NCBI GenBank assembly: GCA_951213105.1
Contig: OX578140.1
Location: 28,478,780-28,542,779, forward strand
Direction: 5' to 3'
DNA from: Amaurobius ferox
Lineage: Eukaryota > Arthropoda > Arachnida > Araneae > Amaurobiidae
Length of the DNA stretch: 64,000 nucleotides
Shown: one piece after another, positions 10,376-22,877 of the stretch
Numbering within the stretch: the first letter of the stretch is position 1
Layout of the letters: each line of letters begins with the position of its first letter
Notes under the pieces: generated by a model
Told to the model about the DNA's origin: nothing
What the model saw: only the letters and a program-made list of their open reading frames with translations
Databases searched by the model: none
Made by a program: the position numbers and the translations under genes

Positions 10376-11345
10376 GTCAGACCTCAGGCGAAAAGAAATT
10401 GCAACATATGAAAAGTTCTAGAGATATATGGAGAACAGTTAGAGATTTGGAGAGTTCGAGTTCGACAAGAGCAGTCGGCGCAGACAAGAGTAGCAGTGAA
10501 GCCAGAGTACCAGACTTCGAGTTTGTAGGACTGGCGATGCAGTTATGATGAGGTCAATTTGATTCGAGTTCATTGATCGACTTCCGTCCGAGACGGCTTA
10601 CCACACCGTGAGTTGGTACAGTACGGTGTACACTGATGAAACAAAACCAAAGGTAGGTGTGCTAATGCACAAAGACAAAATTGGAGGTATGTGTTCCTAT
10701 CAATAATTATAGAAGGTCATAAATGCAGTTTAGGCATTTTAACTTAGCTGGTCTCACATTTGCATGCTCCTTCGAAAATAGTAATACAGTAATTGTTGTA
10801 ATGAATTTAATAATTAATCAAATGTTCTAAATAAATTATTTTATTTTAAAGTTTAATAGGTGCAATTAATTGTGGTAGTATGTTGATGTATTCTATTCCA
10901 GAAACTCGCACTGAAGATAGATAAGGTGGGTTTAAGCGGCACACAACTTAATGTGTTTATGAGTTTCCCGATTTACGATAATTCGGCCTTGTTTTTAATG
11001 AATCATTTAATAAGTATAAAAGCCAACTAAAGTTATTTTTCTACATGTGCTCCACAAATTCTTTATTTTGTTGCTATTGAGGGCACATGGGATAAGGGAT
11101 GAAAGAAACGCAGCATTAATTTTTTAAATTAAACCATTATATTATTCGGCTAGGTCTTAACGGATAACGTCAGGTGTTGCCTTTTTGTCATTGTCTCAGC
11201 TATGGCTATCTCTTTATCCCTCAGTGATTAATATGATGATCCAAATTGAGAAACAAATTCCCCTTTCATCCCCCATCTCTCCTGTACACATTTTCCAGCA
11301 TATAACATGCTACATAGCTGCAAGAAGCAGTTAATATAGTTTATA
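10376..11345. other. Spacer, no gene seen
   Basis: A GC-balanced block at about 10440-10660 looks like part of an older repeat but matches nothing else here. The rest is AT-rich. Confidence 0.4.
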
Positions 11346-11436
11346 ATGTCTTCTAAATTTTCACGAAATTTATATTTTTTCAAAATCACTGATGTCTTCT
11401 AAATTTTCACACAATTTATATTTTTCAAAATCACTG
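11346..11436 (+). repeat. 46-bp tandem duplication
   Basis: Two adjacent copies of ATGTCTTCTAAATTTTCAC... ending CAAAATCACTG at 11346-11391 and 11392-11436, differing by a couple of substitutions and one base. Confidence 0.85.
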
Positions 11437-12249
11437 TCTTGTTTTCTGAGACTATTTTCATGCTCCTGAAATACTCGCCTTGGCTGCTGACCTGGTGAAA
11501 TACATATGATTAAGCTGTTCTTGTTTTATTCCGACCTATTTGATTTATTTAACAATACTGACTTCTTATTAAGCTTGCTTTACTTTTAACTTGTAGAATT
11601 ATAATTGCCTTTACTGTGGATACTTTAATCGATGATATGTATTTAAGTAGAAGATATTTCATGAGATAAAATCCACGTCTTCTACATGTCCCAAGAATCT
11701 TATTAGTACTAAATTTAAACTCGGTTCTCATACTTACTCTTCAATAGCAGTGTTCCATTTATACTTCTTTACCACCGAAATTTACAAACTACTTTTCAAA
11801 AGTATATTTGAACATTTTTTAAATTAAAAATGCTATTAGATATTTAATTAAGTTCTAAACCTGTGTTCACAAAAAGTAAAATTTTCTTCCCATGCAAGTA
11901 ACATTATTTACTCGAAGCCTAATTAATAGAAGAATCTCGTGATTAATATCCTTCGGAGAATGTAAGTTTTCTAATTTTTTTCTCGTTTTTTATTACTTAT
12001 ACCTCATGCTTATAATTGACTTATAATTACTTGTGCACTTCATTAAAGTCGTGATATAATTAGTTTCATCTAATAAATCATCACATTTTCAATTAGATAA
12101 ATAATAAAAATGTATTAACGAGCATTCGAAAAAATGGCTCACTTTTTACTTGAAGTGAGTAGCTTTGTTATATATCGCAAGTATAACAAATGAATCAATT
12201 TTAACTAAAATGATATACATTTATTATGACTTAGTACCAATTTAACTCA
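11437..12249. other. AT-rich spacer, no gene seen
   Basis: No recognisable feature. Confidence 0.4.
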
Positions 12250-12760
12250 GATTTTGTATCTTGGAATTTTATTTTCCCTACAATGATGTATAGGAAAAGT
12301 AAAATTTTAGTTTTAGATGAAATTATACTGTTGTCACAATACAGAACACGAATCAAGATAGTGATATGACGTATGTGTGGCCATCTGTCTATAAATTGAT
12401 TCATAAATTTTATGTATAATTATATAGCTGCATGCATCATAGCTAATTATCCATTTAACACATATTTTGAGTTTTAGAATTTTATTTTAACTACAATACG
12501 GACAAATATCTGAGACAAATAAAATTTTAGTTTCAGACAAAATTACACGTTTGCCACAATATAGCACACGAATGAACTAATTATTACATATATGACGCTA
12601 TCTATAAATTAAGGATACAATTTACATAAGGTTTTATAACCGTATTTATTAAAACTTAATAATTTAATTTATATTTTGAATCTTAGAATTTCAATTTTCA
12701 ATTCCCCTACAATAATATATAACGATGTAAAGGAAAAGTAAATTTTGATATCTATGCCAA
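12250..12760 (+). repeat. Old tandem repeat, ~210-bp period
   Basis: Three diverged units start near 12252, 12465 and 12674. Each has a TTTTG..T.TTGGAATTT-like start, CTACAAT, and GTAAAATTTTAG or a variant, followed in the first two by GACAAAATTA and CACAATA.AG.ACACGAAT. Similarity is visible but low. Confidence 0.55.
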
Positions 12761-12780
12761 TAGAGCGAGAGCTAGTTCTA

Positions 12781-12850
12781 GCGCTTCTTGAACCATGGAT
12801 CTTCGTACTGATGTCAGCCGACGCTCTCCCAATTGAGATATTAGGACGAA
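12781..12850 (-). pseudogene. tRNA-like relic (tRNA pseudogene or SINE head)
   Basis: Read on the minus strand it contains ATCTCAATTGGGAGAGCGTC, an almost canonical D-arm and A box with CTC/GAG pairing, and 28 bases later ATGGTTCAAG, a B-box-like T-arm start. The anticodon arm does not fold cleanly and the acceptor stem is not convincing, so this is a relic. Confidence 0.4.
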
Positions 12851-13377
12851 ATGGTAAACCTTTTGTGAGACCAGGAGGCAACATATGCAGTTTCTGATTT
12901 TTATGACAAAATAAAGCGCAGACATTCAGTCACATTTTTATGACAGTCTTGGCCCGGAAAGTCATGACCCCAATAATTACACATCATAGAAATTGCAGGT
13001 GTGGTTCGGCAAAATACCCTAGGATCAAGACTTAAACTAAGCTTCATTGGAAACCGAAAGAGCCAATAATGTAAAGATACTACATCGCACTGAGGAGCAT
13101 CGAATGAGAGCAAGGAGCGCATATCTGAACCCCAGGCAAAATGATGTGGTATCAGTAGTCCGAATCACATTTTGATCGCGAGCTCTTTACAAGGTGGCCG
13201 TGACCACTTAATCCTGAAGATCATATATAAAGGTCAATATTATATGTATCCAGGTCGATAAATATCTTGCTTCTATTTTAACAAAGAAGTTGTGAATTGC
13301 AATTCATATCATTTAAGAAAAAAATGGCTCAATGAGAAGGACGTACCGATATGAAATTTTCCTTTTTCTTTTGTCCT
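12851..13377. other. Spacer with GC-balanced block, unrecognised
   Basis: The minus frame 12901-13122 (73 codons, including LSLDPRVFCRTTPAI and CNYWGHDFPG) is more GC-rich than its surroundings and may be a decayed repeat-encoded segment. I cannot name a family. Confidence 0.3.
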
Positions 13378-13575
13378 TTGTTCTTTTGACCCAGGCCGTC
13401 CAACCTACTCTAAGATAAGAGGTACCTGTTTGGACGGCTGGGACAGTGCCACCAAATGTAGAATAAAATAAAGTAGGGGGGATATTCACAGATCCCATAC
13501 AGTTTTCCCCTGACACAACAGATTTAACTCACAGATTTAACATGACCGTACCCCGCGTATACACAAGGACTTTTC
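13378..13575 (-). mobile_element. Diverged SINE copy, head missing
   Basis: Same family as 10074-10361. In plus orientation it has GACCCAGGCCGTCCAACCT, GTTTGGACGGCTGGGA, AGTGCCACC, and CATGACCGTACCCCGCGTA. Similarity stops before the tRNA head, so it is 5'-truncated and old. No clear flanking duplication was found. Confidence 0.75.
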
Positions 13576-14088
13576 TGTCGATCTGAAATTTGAAGGAGGA
13601 TTTTATAGAGTTCATTCAAGGTTCTTTATAAGGTTGAGCACTCAGCCCGACAACCAATGAAAAAGTTTTCAGCTTAGCGTTATGGGAATTAAGATTCGTC
13701 ATTCGTGATACCACAGCCCAGAATAAACCAGAGACGGTCCGCAGGACCACCCGAGAACCAAAGTCAGAAACACCTCCAGGTATCACAGCACCAGAGTCTG
13801 TTATAGGAGGAAACACAACCAAACCAGTAATCCAAGGCGAAAACGCTAAATTGCCACACGGAAATCGGTGTTTAAAAAGCAAGCTGACAGTTATTTGTAG
13901 TAAATAAGTATATGAAGTTAAACAGTATATGAAGTATATGAAGTTGACAGTAAATAAGCATATAAAGTTAAACAAATAAAATTAAACAATTCAAATATAC
14001 GACATCTAAATCCTGAGACTAATCCTATCTGAGTGCAAAGGGACATCACATTTTTATTTTTCTAAATTGAGGACGAGATTCCTGGACA
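13576..14088. other. Spacer with unrecognised GC-balanced block
   Basis: 13690-13860 is unusually GC-balanced and lies in a 119-codon minus frame (13616-13975). No domain is recognised. Short direct repeats built on GTATATGAAGT occur at about 13908-13960. Confidence 0.3.
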
Positions 14089-14616
14089 CTAAGTCACATT
14101 CATTTTCTTCTTTAGTTTTTCGAATTGTTCTTTATCCGCACAATATATTTTTACATTGTTCAAGACATGAGACAGAGATTGGGTTAACAACGTAATGTCA
14201 CACTTTAACAGCTTAGACGAGAATAAAAATGTTCTATTAAATAATCGGCGGTCTCTCCAGTTCGGTAAAGCTGAAATAGTTTTGAGTAAATAAAGTCTTC
14301 TAAAATAAATCTGCAATACAGTCCAATACATTTTTTGGCTATTTTCAGTTTCATTTGTTTCATTTACAACAGATAGTAGTGTAACTAAAGTATGATAATT
14401 AATTGAAACAACTTTATCTGATATGACGAAAAATCCAGTCTGCACAAGTATGATCCTATGTAGTTGATTTCCCAGAATCTGTAAAGTGAATATCATCTGC
14501 CTAAAGTCTAAAAGCTTTATAATTTCAGGGTTTATGATGTCTATATGTAAATTTCTAAATAACAGTATGTCTTCGTTGGTAACCACTAAATTTCTAAAAC
14601 TCAGAAATATATCCAA
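14089..14616 (-). CDS. Unrecognised 175-codon open frame
   Basis: I do not recognise this with confidence. It is long for AT-rich DNA and does not shadow another coding feature. A hydrophobic stretch near residues 45-85 reads TGFFVISDKVV followed by HTLVTLLSVV. This weakly resembles the last membrane segment of arthropod gustatory receptors (FFxI, then a TLVTY-like motif). The diagnostic Tyr of TY is absent and the frame continues about 90 residues beyond, which is wrong for that family. It could be a degraded receptor exon, a repeat-encoded fragment or chance. No splice sites or partner exons were identified. Confidence 0.2.
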   Translation of the reverse strand: MDIFLSFRNLVVTNEDILLFRNLHIDIINPEIIKLLDFRQMIFTLQILGNQLHRIILVQTGFFVISDKVVSINYHTLVTLLSVVNETNETENSQKMYWTVLQIYFRRLYLLKTISALPNWRDRRLFNRTFLFSSKLLKCDITLLTQSLSHVLNNVKIYCADKEQFEKLKKKMNVT

Positions 14617-15059
14617 GATAAAATTGTATAACCCTATAGAATTTTTAATGAGCTACAAATTACTAATGAGCTACAAATTTGTATTTAAATCTTTTAGTTT
14701 TCAAGATATAAGTATTACACAAAAGTAAAATTTTCAATATTTTTAACATCTGCATAAACTCTAATAAATTTATATTTTTGGGGTTTTGTATGTCTACGTT
14801 TAAATTTTCAAATCATAGAATAAACATAGTTGAATCTTTGCAAGTATTCGCCATTACAACCACTATATTTCACAACCTGAAAAATGCACTACTCAACACA
14901 GAAAATCCAACACCATGAAAGAGCGAATAGAGTGTAATGATAAAGGATTTACTGACAAAGATGGCATATATAAATAAGTGAAATTTACTCCAGAAGGAAA
15001 ATGCAATACAGTAAAGGCAAAGACAGTGTGATCAGTAGGCAGTAGGACAACCACTTGCA
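14617..15059. other. AT-rich spacer, no gene seen
   Basis: It contains a small tandem ATGAGCTACAAATT duplication at about 14648-14680. Nothing else was recognised. Confidence 0.4.
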
Positions 15060-16030
15060 GCGATACCAACAGCAACCCTTCGAAGAACAGATGCGTTGAG
15101 CGTGCGGAGAGTTTCCTGAGGGAAGGAGGAATTCCTCCACAGGTCGTCCTCTGTTTAAGACGGGGTCAGAGCGGTTAAATAACAGTCAATAACATCCCAT
15201 ACATGCTTGATGGGTGCGAGATCTGGTGACAACGGATGCCAAGGAAGCACCTGGATACTTCGCAAGGTGTTTTTGCTGATGGTTGCCGTTTGCGGTCACT
15301 CGTTATCTTGCTGTAAAACATCATTTTGCAGCCGAGGCAGATAGGACAGTGCAACCGGCCGCAGTATCTCATCTACATATCGTCGTGCCGTCATTAGCCT
15401 CTGATACGAACCAGAGGTGACCGGCTATCGAAGCCGATGGCATACTAAATAATGATGCCGTGTTGTCAAGCAGTATGGCGTTCAACAGCCGCTGCAGGCT
15501 TCGATCTGTTTCCATATCGCCTTCAGACACTCACACGGCGACTGTTATTCGACAAACAGAACAAAGACCCGTCGCTGAATATTATTTTGTTCCATTCAGT
15601 CGTCCAAGATACTCAGGCCCGACACCATTGCAATCTCTCAAGTTGGTATCTTGTCGTCAATGTCAGTCATCGTAAGAGACGGTCTCAGTACAAGCCGCTT
15701 TCAGCCAATCGTCGAAAGACTGTTCTCGCTGATATTGGAAAATCCAATGTACCCTGCAAATTCTCCAGTCGTTTGTGGGGCTACCACCGTATGCCTTCGA
15801 ATACGTCGATCGACGCGGACTGACGTACTTTTGGGGCGACCCGTACCACTGCGACGATTCACATTCTCTTCTTTAATCCACCTTCTCCAAATGCTCTGCA
15901 GTGGACGCATCTGCGCATGCTTCAGCGATACGGCCACTGAGCCGAACATAGGCCTAAAATGAATTCTTTCGCACTATCGTCCAAATACTGAAACGGACTT
16001 CAGAGTTGTCGGCCAGTCATTTTATTTAAA
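15060..16030 (-). pseudogene. Tc1/mariner transposase relic (family B)
   Basis: This once encoded a DDE transposase for cut-and-paste movement. On the minus strand, from the right, it has a helix-turn-helix end containing WRRWIKEENVNRRSGTGRP (about 15890-15840), then RRIRRHTVV. Near the left end it has DVLQQDNE (second catalytic Asp) and SPDLAPIKHVWDV (about 15210). The third catalytic Glu of the usual PIEHVWD is Lys here. Several stops and frame changes break it, and the central part with the first Asp was not found. Terminal repeats were not identified. Confidence 0.8.
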
Positions 16031-17356
16031 GTATATTAAAAGTAATTTTAAGAGAAATTAAGAAAAGAGAATCTGCACGAATAACAACTTTTTTATTCCT
16101 TTCCGGAAAGAAAATAATCAAAATATGAGAATTTTGAAAATAGTTTTTTATATTCATATTATCATATTCAAATTATATTTTCGTATATTCATATTGTCAT
16201 ATTCATATTATATTTTTGTATATTCATATTTTGTATATTCATCATTCAATAGTGTCCTATTTTCGATAAAACAAGCATAACGTGTTTATCATTTTGCTCA
16301 TTAGGTTTAGAAATATAAGCGTCTAAAATATTTACATTTATCGTAACTCTCCGATTTCAGACGAATACCCTACCCCAACAAAACATTCACGTCAAAACTT
16401 GAACTGCTAGACAATACATTTGAAAAGGAGTGTGATACTTTACAAATTTTTAAGTTACTAATATTACATTATTTTATATATATATATTTATATCACTTCA
16501 AATATATGTTGTAATTTTCCAAAAACACCCTTCTTTCATACGACATCAACTGTTAAAATGTCAACACACAATCTGAAAAAAAAATCTCTGAGGACAGATC
16601 AATATAATGACAGATGAAAATAATAAAAATCAATGCCTTATAAGACATCTGCATTTAACATGTTTACATAAATATTTGTTTCTTTAAAAGTTGCTGGGCT
16701 TTTCATTTTTTTAGCACTTGTTGTTGGATGTGAGACTCCAGGAAATAAAATGTATTTTATTGATAGAATCAAACATAAGTATTTTTGAGACTGTTATTCA
16801 AATAAATATAAAATTGAAAACGAAATTCTTTGCATTTTCAGCTGACTTACATCTTGAGGGCATATTTTACTCTGACACTTCTAAGTTTTTTCTTTTCTTC
16901 TAACCCTCGGGTTGTCGAAAGTATTACATTTTTTTCTGTATATCCCAAAAATTTAAATTTTGTAGCTAAACCTGCATGTCAAGCTCCATGACCTCCAATT
17001 TATGGTATTGATCTGAAAATAATATAAACGTATGATGTGACATCACGTGATATTTAAAAAAAATCCAAATCATTTATTAATTTTATTTTTTAAATAAATT
17101 TATTTGAGATTTTTTTCACACAAAATGAAAGCTAAAATCGATGCATATCTCAAGAACATTCATAGAATTTACAGTCTCGATATAATTTTATTTTTAATTT
17201 GGAGACTTGGTTCATCTTAAAATGATGCCAAAAGACCAAAATTAAGAAATACTGTCTGAAATATGTCAAAAATTTGTTCCTTCTAGCAAATGGAAGCGTT
17301 TTTATTTTATTTTTTTATATATAATAATTATTAAAAGCAATTATTCATTTTATATA
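16031..17356. other. AT-rich spacer with TATTCATAT microsatellite
   Basis: 16146-16245 is an imperfect array of TATTCATAT-type units. A (TA)n run lies near 16478. No coding signal is convincing; 16718-16903 is a short frame without domains. Confidence 0.45.
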
Positions 17357-17399
17357 CACATTTTTGCAAAAAAATGAAGCATATTAAGAAAGGGACTGT

Positions 17400-18640
17400 T
17401 TTTATTGAAATTAAATATGCGTACAGCTCATACACATGTAATGGAATGATTACAAAATCAAGGCCGCAGGATCCATCAGTAGCTAGCAATCGCACATTGA
17501 ATTTTCAAATCAGTAATGGGTGAAACACACCCTTGGCGGTAATGCATGCTTGTAAACGTCTAGGTAAGGAGTGATAAAGTTTCCTAATGTCATCCTGCGA
17601 TACATTCTGCCAGGCATTCCTCAATTGTTGCTCCAGATCTGCTATATTTCGGGATTCCCGAATCTGGCTGCTTAGTATGTCCCGAACATACTCGATTGTC
17701 GATAAGTCTGGTAACCTTGCTGGCCAAGGAACAGTATAAACAGCACGGATACAGTCACAGATATGCGAGCCGTATGCGGCGTGGCGTTATCTTGTTGAAA
17801 AATGACCCCAGAATGACGTACCATGAAGGGTAACGCAAACGGCCCCAAATTGCATCAGACGAATATCATATCATTGAGCTGTTAAATTTGTACGCAGGAT
17901 GACTAGGGGCGATCTGCTGTCGTAAGAGATAGCATCCCACACCATCACACCACAGGTAATGGCTGTGTGCCTGTGGAAGACCCAGACAATCCGACTCGCC
18001 CTAAGACACGAGCAGCTGTTTGGACGGCGGTGACTGTATGTCTGTGTACAATAAAGGCTGAACGGTACCCCTGGTCCTGGTGCCTCTACACATGTACCCG
18101 AAGGTCATCTGCTGGAAGACTGAAGCCTTATTCATCGCCGAACACTATGCGATGCCAGTCTGCTGGCAACCATGATGCTCGGCTACGACATCACTCCAAA
18201 CGACTCTCTCGATGTTGTGGGGATATGAACGGACGTCCTAAAGGACGTTGTGAGCATAACTCCTCCTGAGCCAGTCGCAGTGAGATAGTGGAACGTACCA
18301 CTTATGGTATGGAAGAGGTTGATGCATGTTGGATGGCGAACAATGATGCCGTTGAGCCAGTTCGGGTCTGTCGCACAATCATCAGATCTTGCCTCGCATT
18401 CGTGCACCTTGGCCTTCTAGAGCCTGCATTACGCCGATGAGCTCCTTGCAGTAACCATTGCTGCCAGCACCTTTGCACAGCAGTGTCTGTTCGGTGTAGG
18501 TGATGGCCTATTGCTCGGTATGGCCAACCAGCTTCTCGTATACCGACAATACGACCACGTTCGAACCCATCTAATTGCTTATAAGTTCTTCGGCAATATC
18601 GTAACGACATTATTGTTTGTGTTACCACGGAACTGCAAAA
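17400..18640 (-). pseudogene. Tc1/mariner transposase relic (family A, copy 1)
   Basis: From the right: FERGRIVGIREAGWPYRAIG and AVQRCWQQWL (about 18570-18460) form the Tc1 N-terminal DNA-binding helices. Near the left are VIFQQDNATPHTARI (second catalytic Asp, about 17810) and IEYVRDILSSQIR (catalytic Glu retained, about 17700-17670). The middle is broken by frame changes, stops and a SINE fragment at 17976-18033. It would be nuclear if active, but it is not functional. Confidence 0.85.
17963..18046 (-). mobile_element. 58-bp SINE fragment inside Tc1 relic
   Basis: 17976-18033 matches the SINE tail (GACCCAGACAATCCGACTCG ... GTTTGGACGGC). It interrupts sequence continuous in the other Tc1 copy. 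Flanks CTGTGTGCCTGTG (17963-17975) and CTGTATGTCTGTG (18034-18046) match at 11 of 13 bases, a decayed target-site duplication. Confidence 0.7.
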
Positions 18641-18845
18641 CCGATAACGGGCAAAGTTAAGCCGTCCACATTTTTAACCTGTTTCATAGGATACTAGTTG
18701 CGCAGTAGAAACGCGCGCTATGGCCGAAGTTAACACTCATTGGCCTTGCAAATTTAATCATTTGCATACATGGTATAAAGGAATTTACATACGAAATTTC
18801 GAGATGATCAATTTCGAGATGAAATTTCGAGATGATCAAAGAGTA

Positions 18846-20329
18846 TATTTGAAAATTTTCATTTTCCACAACTTGACTTTTATCACACAAAATAGAACTT
18901 ATTAAAACTTATTAATTTCAAAACGATTATTTAAACATGTTCCTCCAAAAAACTCATTTTGCCTCATTTCATTCACTCTAAAATTGCGTTTAAAAGTGAA
19001 ATTTACTTCAAAGAGAGCGTTAAGCTTCCGATTTATTGATATTTTTTATGCAAACAATAATGAAGCAGAAATCGAAATGGCTGGCTGTTTTTTGACTTTT
19101 CGGAACCCACTTAATTCTTAAAGAATATTTTCCGCTGAATCATCTAAAACTCCTTATTTCCACCCTCAGGTACTTGTCAGAAAGGTTTTTTTCCTTGAAA
19201 TCTGTGAAAAGTTGGTCTTTGTGGTTGAATTGGAATGTCAACTTGTTGACTAGCAATATTTTTGCTTTAACATAAAAATAAAAAAAAATATGGAAATACA
19301 TTTCCGTTATTAAAACGAAAAGTTATAATATGGATATTACCTTGGGTGTTTCAATATAATTTTTCTAAGCTTTGTAATTTGTTCTATAAAGATGAAGACA
19401 GTTAGTCAGTTGAAATCTGTCCACAGACAGTTCATTTTTAGCGATTCTTAAGGGCGCATACTGTCCTTAGGTCAGAGGTACGGGAATTACAACGCCTCCG
19501 AAACAATTATAGTCCCTCAACTGACATATGATTGGTTTCTTCAACGAAGTGTTGTAAGTTTATTTAATCTATCACCTACTTTAAAATGAAACATATCATT
19601 AGTGAACTCATACATTCGAAGTCCGAATGTATGGATTCACTTTTTACTTTCTCAGTCTATTGCAAAGAAAAGTGTGTACATGTTCAGGTGAGTGTGCCAG
19701 AATATTATATTTTAATTGCTTAATTAAAATTTCCTCGTGAGCATAACTAAAATTGCGTACACTGAAATGTTATCCTAGAATAACCCTGAAAATTTATCTC
19801 TTCGGTGAGAGTCAACTTACCTAATCTGGAAAATAAATTAACGGTCATTGATTGCAACATTTAGATTCTAAATTATAATATTTAATTATGTAGCACTCAA
19901 AAATGATAACATACATTTACAAATGATACTTTATACTAAAACAACTCATTTAATTTTTATGAGAGAAACTTGTGAAGAGACGTGAGATTACGCAATATTT
20001 ATCTAAATATCAAGAAGTTCAACGCTTGACTCAGGTATTACAATATATGGAACGTACTTTGAGTACTCAGAGATCATTGGCTTTGACTTGGGGCACTTGG
20101 CACAATGGAACGAATTTATTCGACTCCGGATCATCTGGAGTTGATTTCTAGAATTAATTTTATTTTTTGTCTGGGCAAACATTATTTCTTTTTCTGCTTA
20201 TTCTCCTCATTGCTCAAAGAACCTTTTCCATCTGCTGTGATATCTTTCGTTAGGTAATCTTAATTATTTTTACATTACTACGGTGAAACACACCTTCCTT
20301 GTGTTTGCTTGACTTTACATTGCATGATG
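18846..20329. other. AT-rich spacer, no gene seen
   Basis: No convincing coding or RNA signal on either strand. Confidence 0.4.
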
Positions 20330-21760
20330 GCTTAGCGCCGTTCCTGGTTGTACGCCGCCTTTTTTATGCAACTTCTTCGGAAGCACGGGTAACACCCAAG
20401 TAGGCATCGTGCTTCTCCAGTCTGTTGATGTTATTGCAAATTGGTGAATTTATAGGTCGAAAACCTCGTTCAAATGAAATGTCAAGCCTGGTGCTTATTC
20501 GTCTGATTCCTTTGTTCATACCATAACGTATTACTTGAAATACACTTACGATGAGGGATTGGATAAGTTGCGTGGGGTCAAAGTGTTCCAAGCCTCATAG
20601 AGAGCAGTTTTCAATCTCGAAACGGAGCTTGGTGGGTAGCGGAAGGCTGCAAGATGTCTCCCGAGCATATCCCATACATGCTCTATTGAATTCAGATTAG
20701 GAGATTATGCAGACGACTGAATGTGCTGGTTATCTTCAGTTCGAAAAAAGTCGTTGACCAAGGCCGCACAGTGAGGAGTCGCATTATCATTCATGAATAT
20801 AAAATTAGGATCAATAGCACCTCGAAACAATCGAAATGTAGACTCAAGGACTTTGTCTCTGTATCTTTGACCAGTAACCGGAATTGTGTCAAAGACATGG
20901 AGGTCTGTGCGGTTGTCCATCATGATGCCTTTCACAGACTATGACTCCCTCAAACGGAAAACGATGTCCTTCCATGATGTTTCCCTGATGAAAACGCGTT
21001 CCACATTCTGTCCAGAACGTGGTACGACGATAATCAGTTTGCAGTCTAAATCTGGATTGCAGTCTAAATCTGGTCACTGAACATGACATTGCCCCACTGT
21101 TGTCCACTACACTGTCAAACTTCCAAACTCCACTGTAAACGCGCTCGTTTCTGTGCAGACGTCAGAGGGATGCTAACTGCTGGTGTCTGGTATAGAGACC
21201 AAAGTGTCTGAGTCCCCAATTAACAATTTTTCTCGAAACAGTGACTCCTGTGGCGGCTGTCAGGGCTAAACCCAGTTGTCTGGTAGAACGGTTCCTCTGA
21301 AGGCACGCAGTTATCACCAAATATCGGTCTTCCGAGCTATTGTTACCCTTAGCCTACCTAGTACTGGTCGTCGGGTAACAGCTCCAGTGGTTTGGAACCT
21401 TTGTCACAGTCTGGAGATCACACACTGAGGCACATCCAGAATTCGAGACGCTTCGGTTTGGGATCGACCAGATTCCAGCATATCAAAAATTCGTCCCTTC
21501 AAAACCATGTCCAGTTGACATCTTTGTGACATATATCGTCCTTTTTTTTTGTTAACAACGCTCCGTATCACAAAAATTGCGAAATTCTGCCTCAACTGGC
21601 CATGTCGCTCCAAACCGTTTTGTACCCGTTCCGACGTGAGCCGGTGCTTTGGGCATGTCGATTTCAACTGAAATCTTTTTCAGATGCACAATGATTTGTC
21701 TTCGTCCCACGATTCTCCATAACTGATTGTGGACCATTGTATCCATATTAACTCCGAATT
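20330..21760 (-). pseudogene. Tc1/mariner transposase relic (family C)
   Basis: A distinct Tc1 family. From the right: a start-like MSQRCQLDMVLKGRIFDMLE (about 21530) and RSQTEASRILDV (helix-turn-helix). Then come TRFHQGNIMEGHRF (about 21000) and GRTDLHVFDT-like sequence (about 20910), FIFMNDNATPHCAALV (second Asp, about 20800-20755) and IEHVWDMLGRHLAAF (Glu, about 20680). Stops and frame changes are frequent, and a 17-bp tandem duplication (TGCAGTCTAAATCTGG) sits at about 21040-21072. No inverted repeats were recognised. Confidence 0.85.
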
Positions 21761-22104
21761 TTTCGCATTTTACGAATTAAGCTTAACTTTTGGACATGAG
21801 TGCTTATATTACTTTATTTGGTCAGTAAGGTTCCCGTAGGTACAAATGGTAGGTACAAATTTCCACCCGTTCCTTCAACCTGCAATCTTTAACTTTTGTC
21901 TCGACGAAAATTAAAATCTACTAACTTTTAACTTCCATCCAAGTATTCAACCAGTTGAGCTATTTGGGCTGCAAGAGATCGTAATATAATTCAAATGTTT
22001 TATTTAATAGAGCTAGTAATATACAATACATCTCTAGATTTTTTACTTCCATTTACTAGCTTAAAATGCATCTGCACTAAAATAATTTAATAGGATACAA
22101 TTAC
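21761..22104. other. Spacer, no gene seen
   Basis: No recognisable feature. Confidence 0.4.
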
Positions 22105-22877
22105 TAAAAATCTGATGTGGACAGCAGATGACTTTCTCTGCAGACTTATATTCACTTTATCTTTCTTCAATAAATCATTAATTTTGTTTCAATTTCACAA
22201 AATAACAGCCATAATTATTTTAAATTACACTGAATTTGCATTTTTATTTCAAATTTCGTTTCCATTAGGTAACTGGACTTATTTTCATAGGTGGCGTAGC
22301 GAAAATGCGAATAAAATAAAATATCTAGAGAACGACTAGTCCTATAGTAATAGGGTTGGTGTTATTCTTTTTGTCGTTACAAATTGCATATAAAATAGAA
22401 AATTTCGACTTAACAATTTTTATGGGCCATTTCGCAAAAAAAGGCAGGTTTTTTTCCCGAATCGTACCAAAATGTGAATAGCACCATGTTAACCTACAAA
22501 TGGTTTACCTTCCAAATTTGTGGAAATTTGGTCTATTATTTGTTCTGCTGGAATGGATACAGTCAATGTTTGCTGGCCATTCCGCAAAAAAGGGAAGTTC
22601 TTTTATACCGAATCGTACTAAAATCAAATTAGCACCAAGGTCACCCACAATGGACTTACCTACCAAATAATATGAAATTCGGTTAATTAATTTTAATTTA
22701 GAGTGGATACAAAATTTGCACAGACAGACAGCTACACACAGAGACACACACACCGCCGTTACGAGAAAAATGGTTTTTTGTGTTCTAGAGCTCCCAGAAC
22801 GTGTAGATCCGTCGAAAACTTGAGTTGCGATTTTCGGCACGATTCCAATACTGACGCTATACATTACCATGTATTGA
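22105..22877 (+). repeat. Dispersed repeat family A, copy 2
   Basis: Full-length-looking copy, collinear with 285-1080. It has the TCTGATGTGGACAGCAGATG start, the CTAGTCCTATAGTAATAGGG block, two CCATTTCGCAAAA/CCATTCCGCAAAA blocks, a CACA-rich tract and the tail with GTAGATCCGTCGAAAACT and GGCACGATTCCAATAC. Confidence 0.75.

Larger units (their letters stand above)
17357..18845 (-). mobile_element. Tc1/mariner element, family A, copy 1 (dead)
   Basis: Same family as the split element at 25149-38818. The left end (element 3' end) begins right after TA at 17355-17356 with CACATTTTTGCAAAAAAATG, matching the 3' inverted repeat of the other copy. The right end lies near ..AAAGAGTA at 18845, where the poly-A part of the 5' inverted repeat appears deleted. 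The leader TTTCTACTGCGCAACTA is shared with the other copy. Confidence 0.75.
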
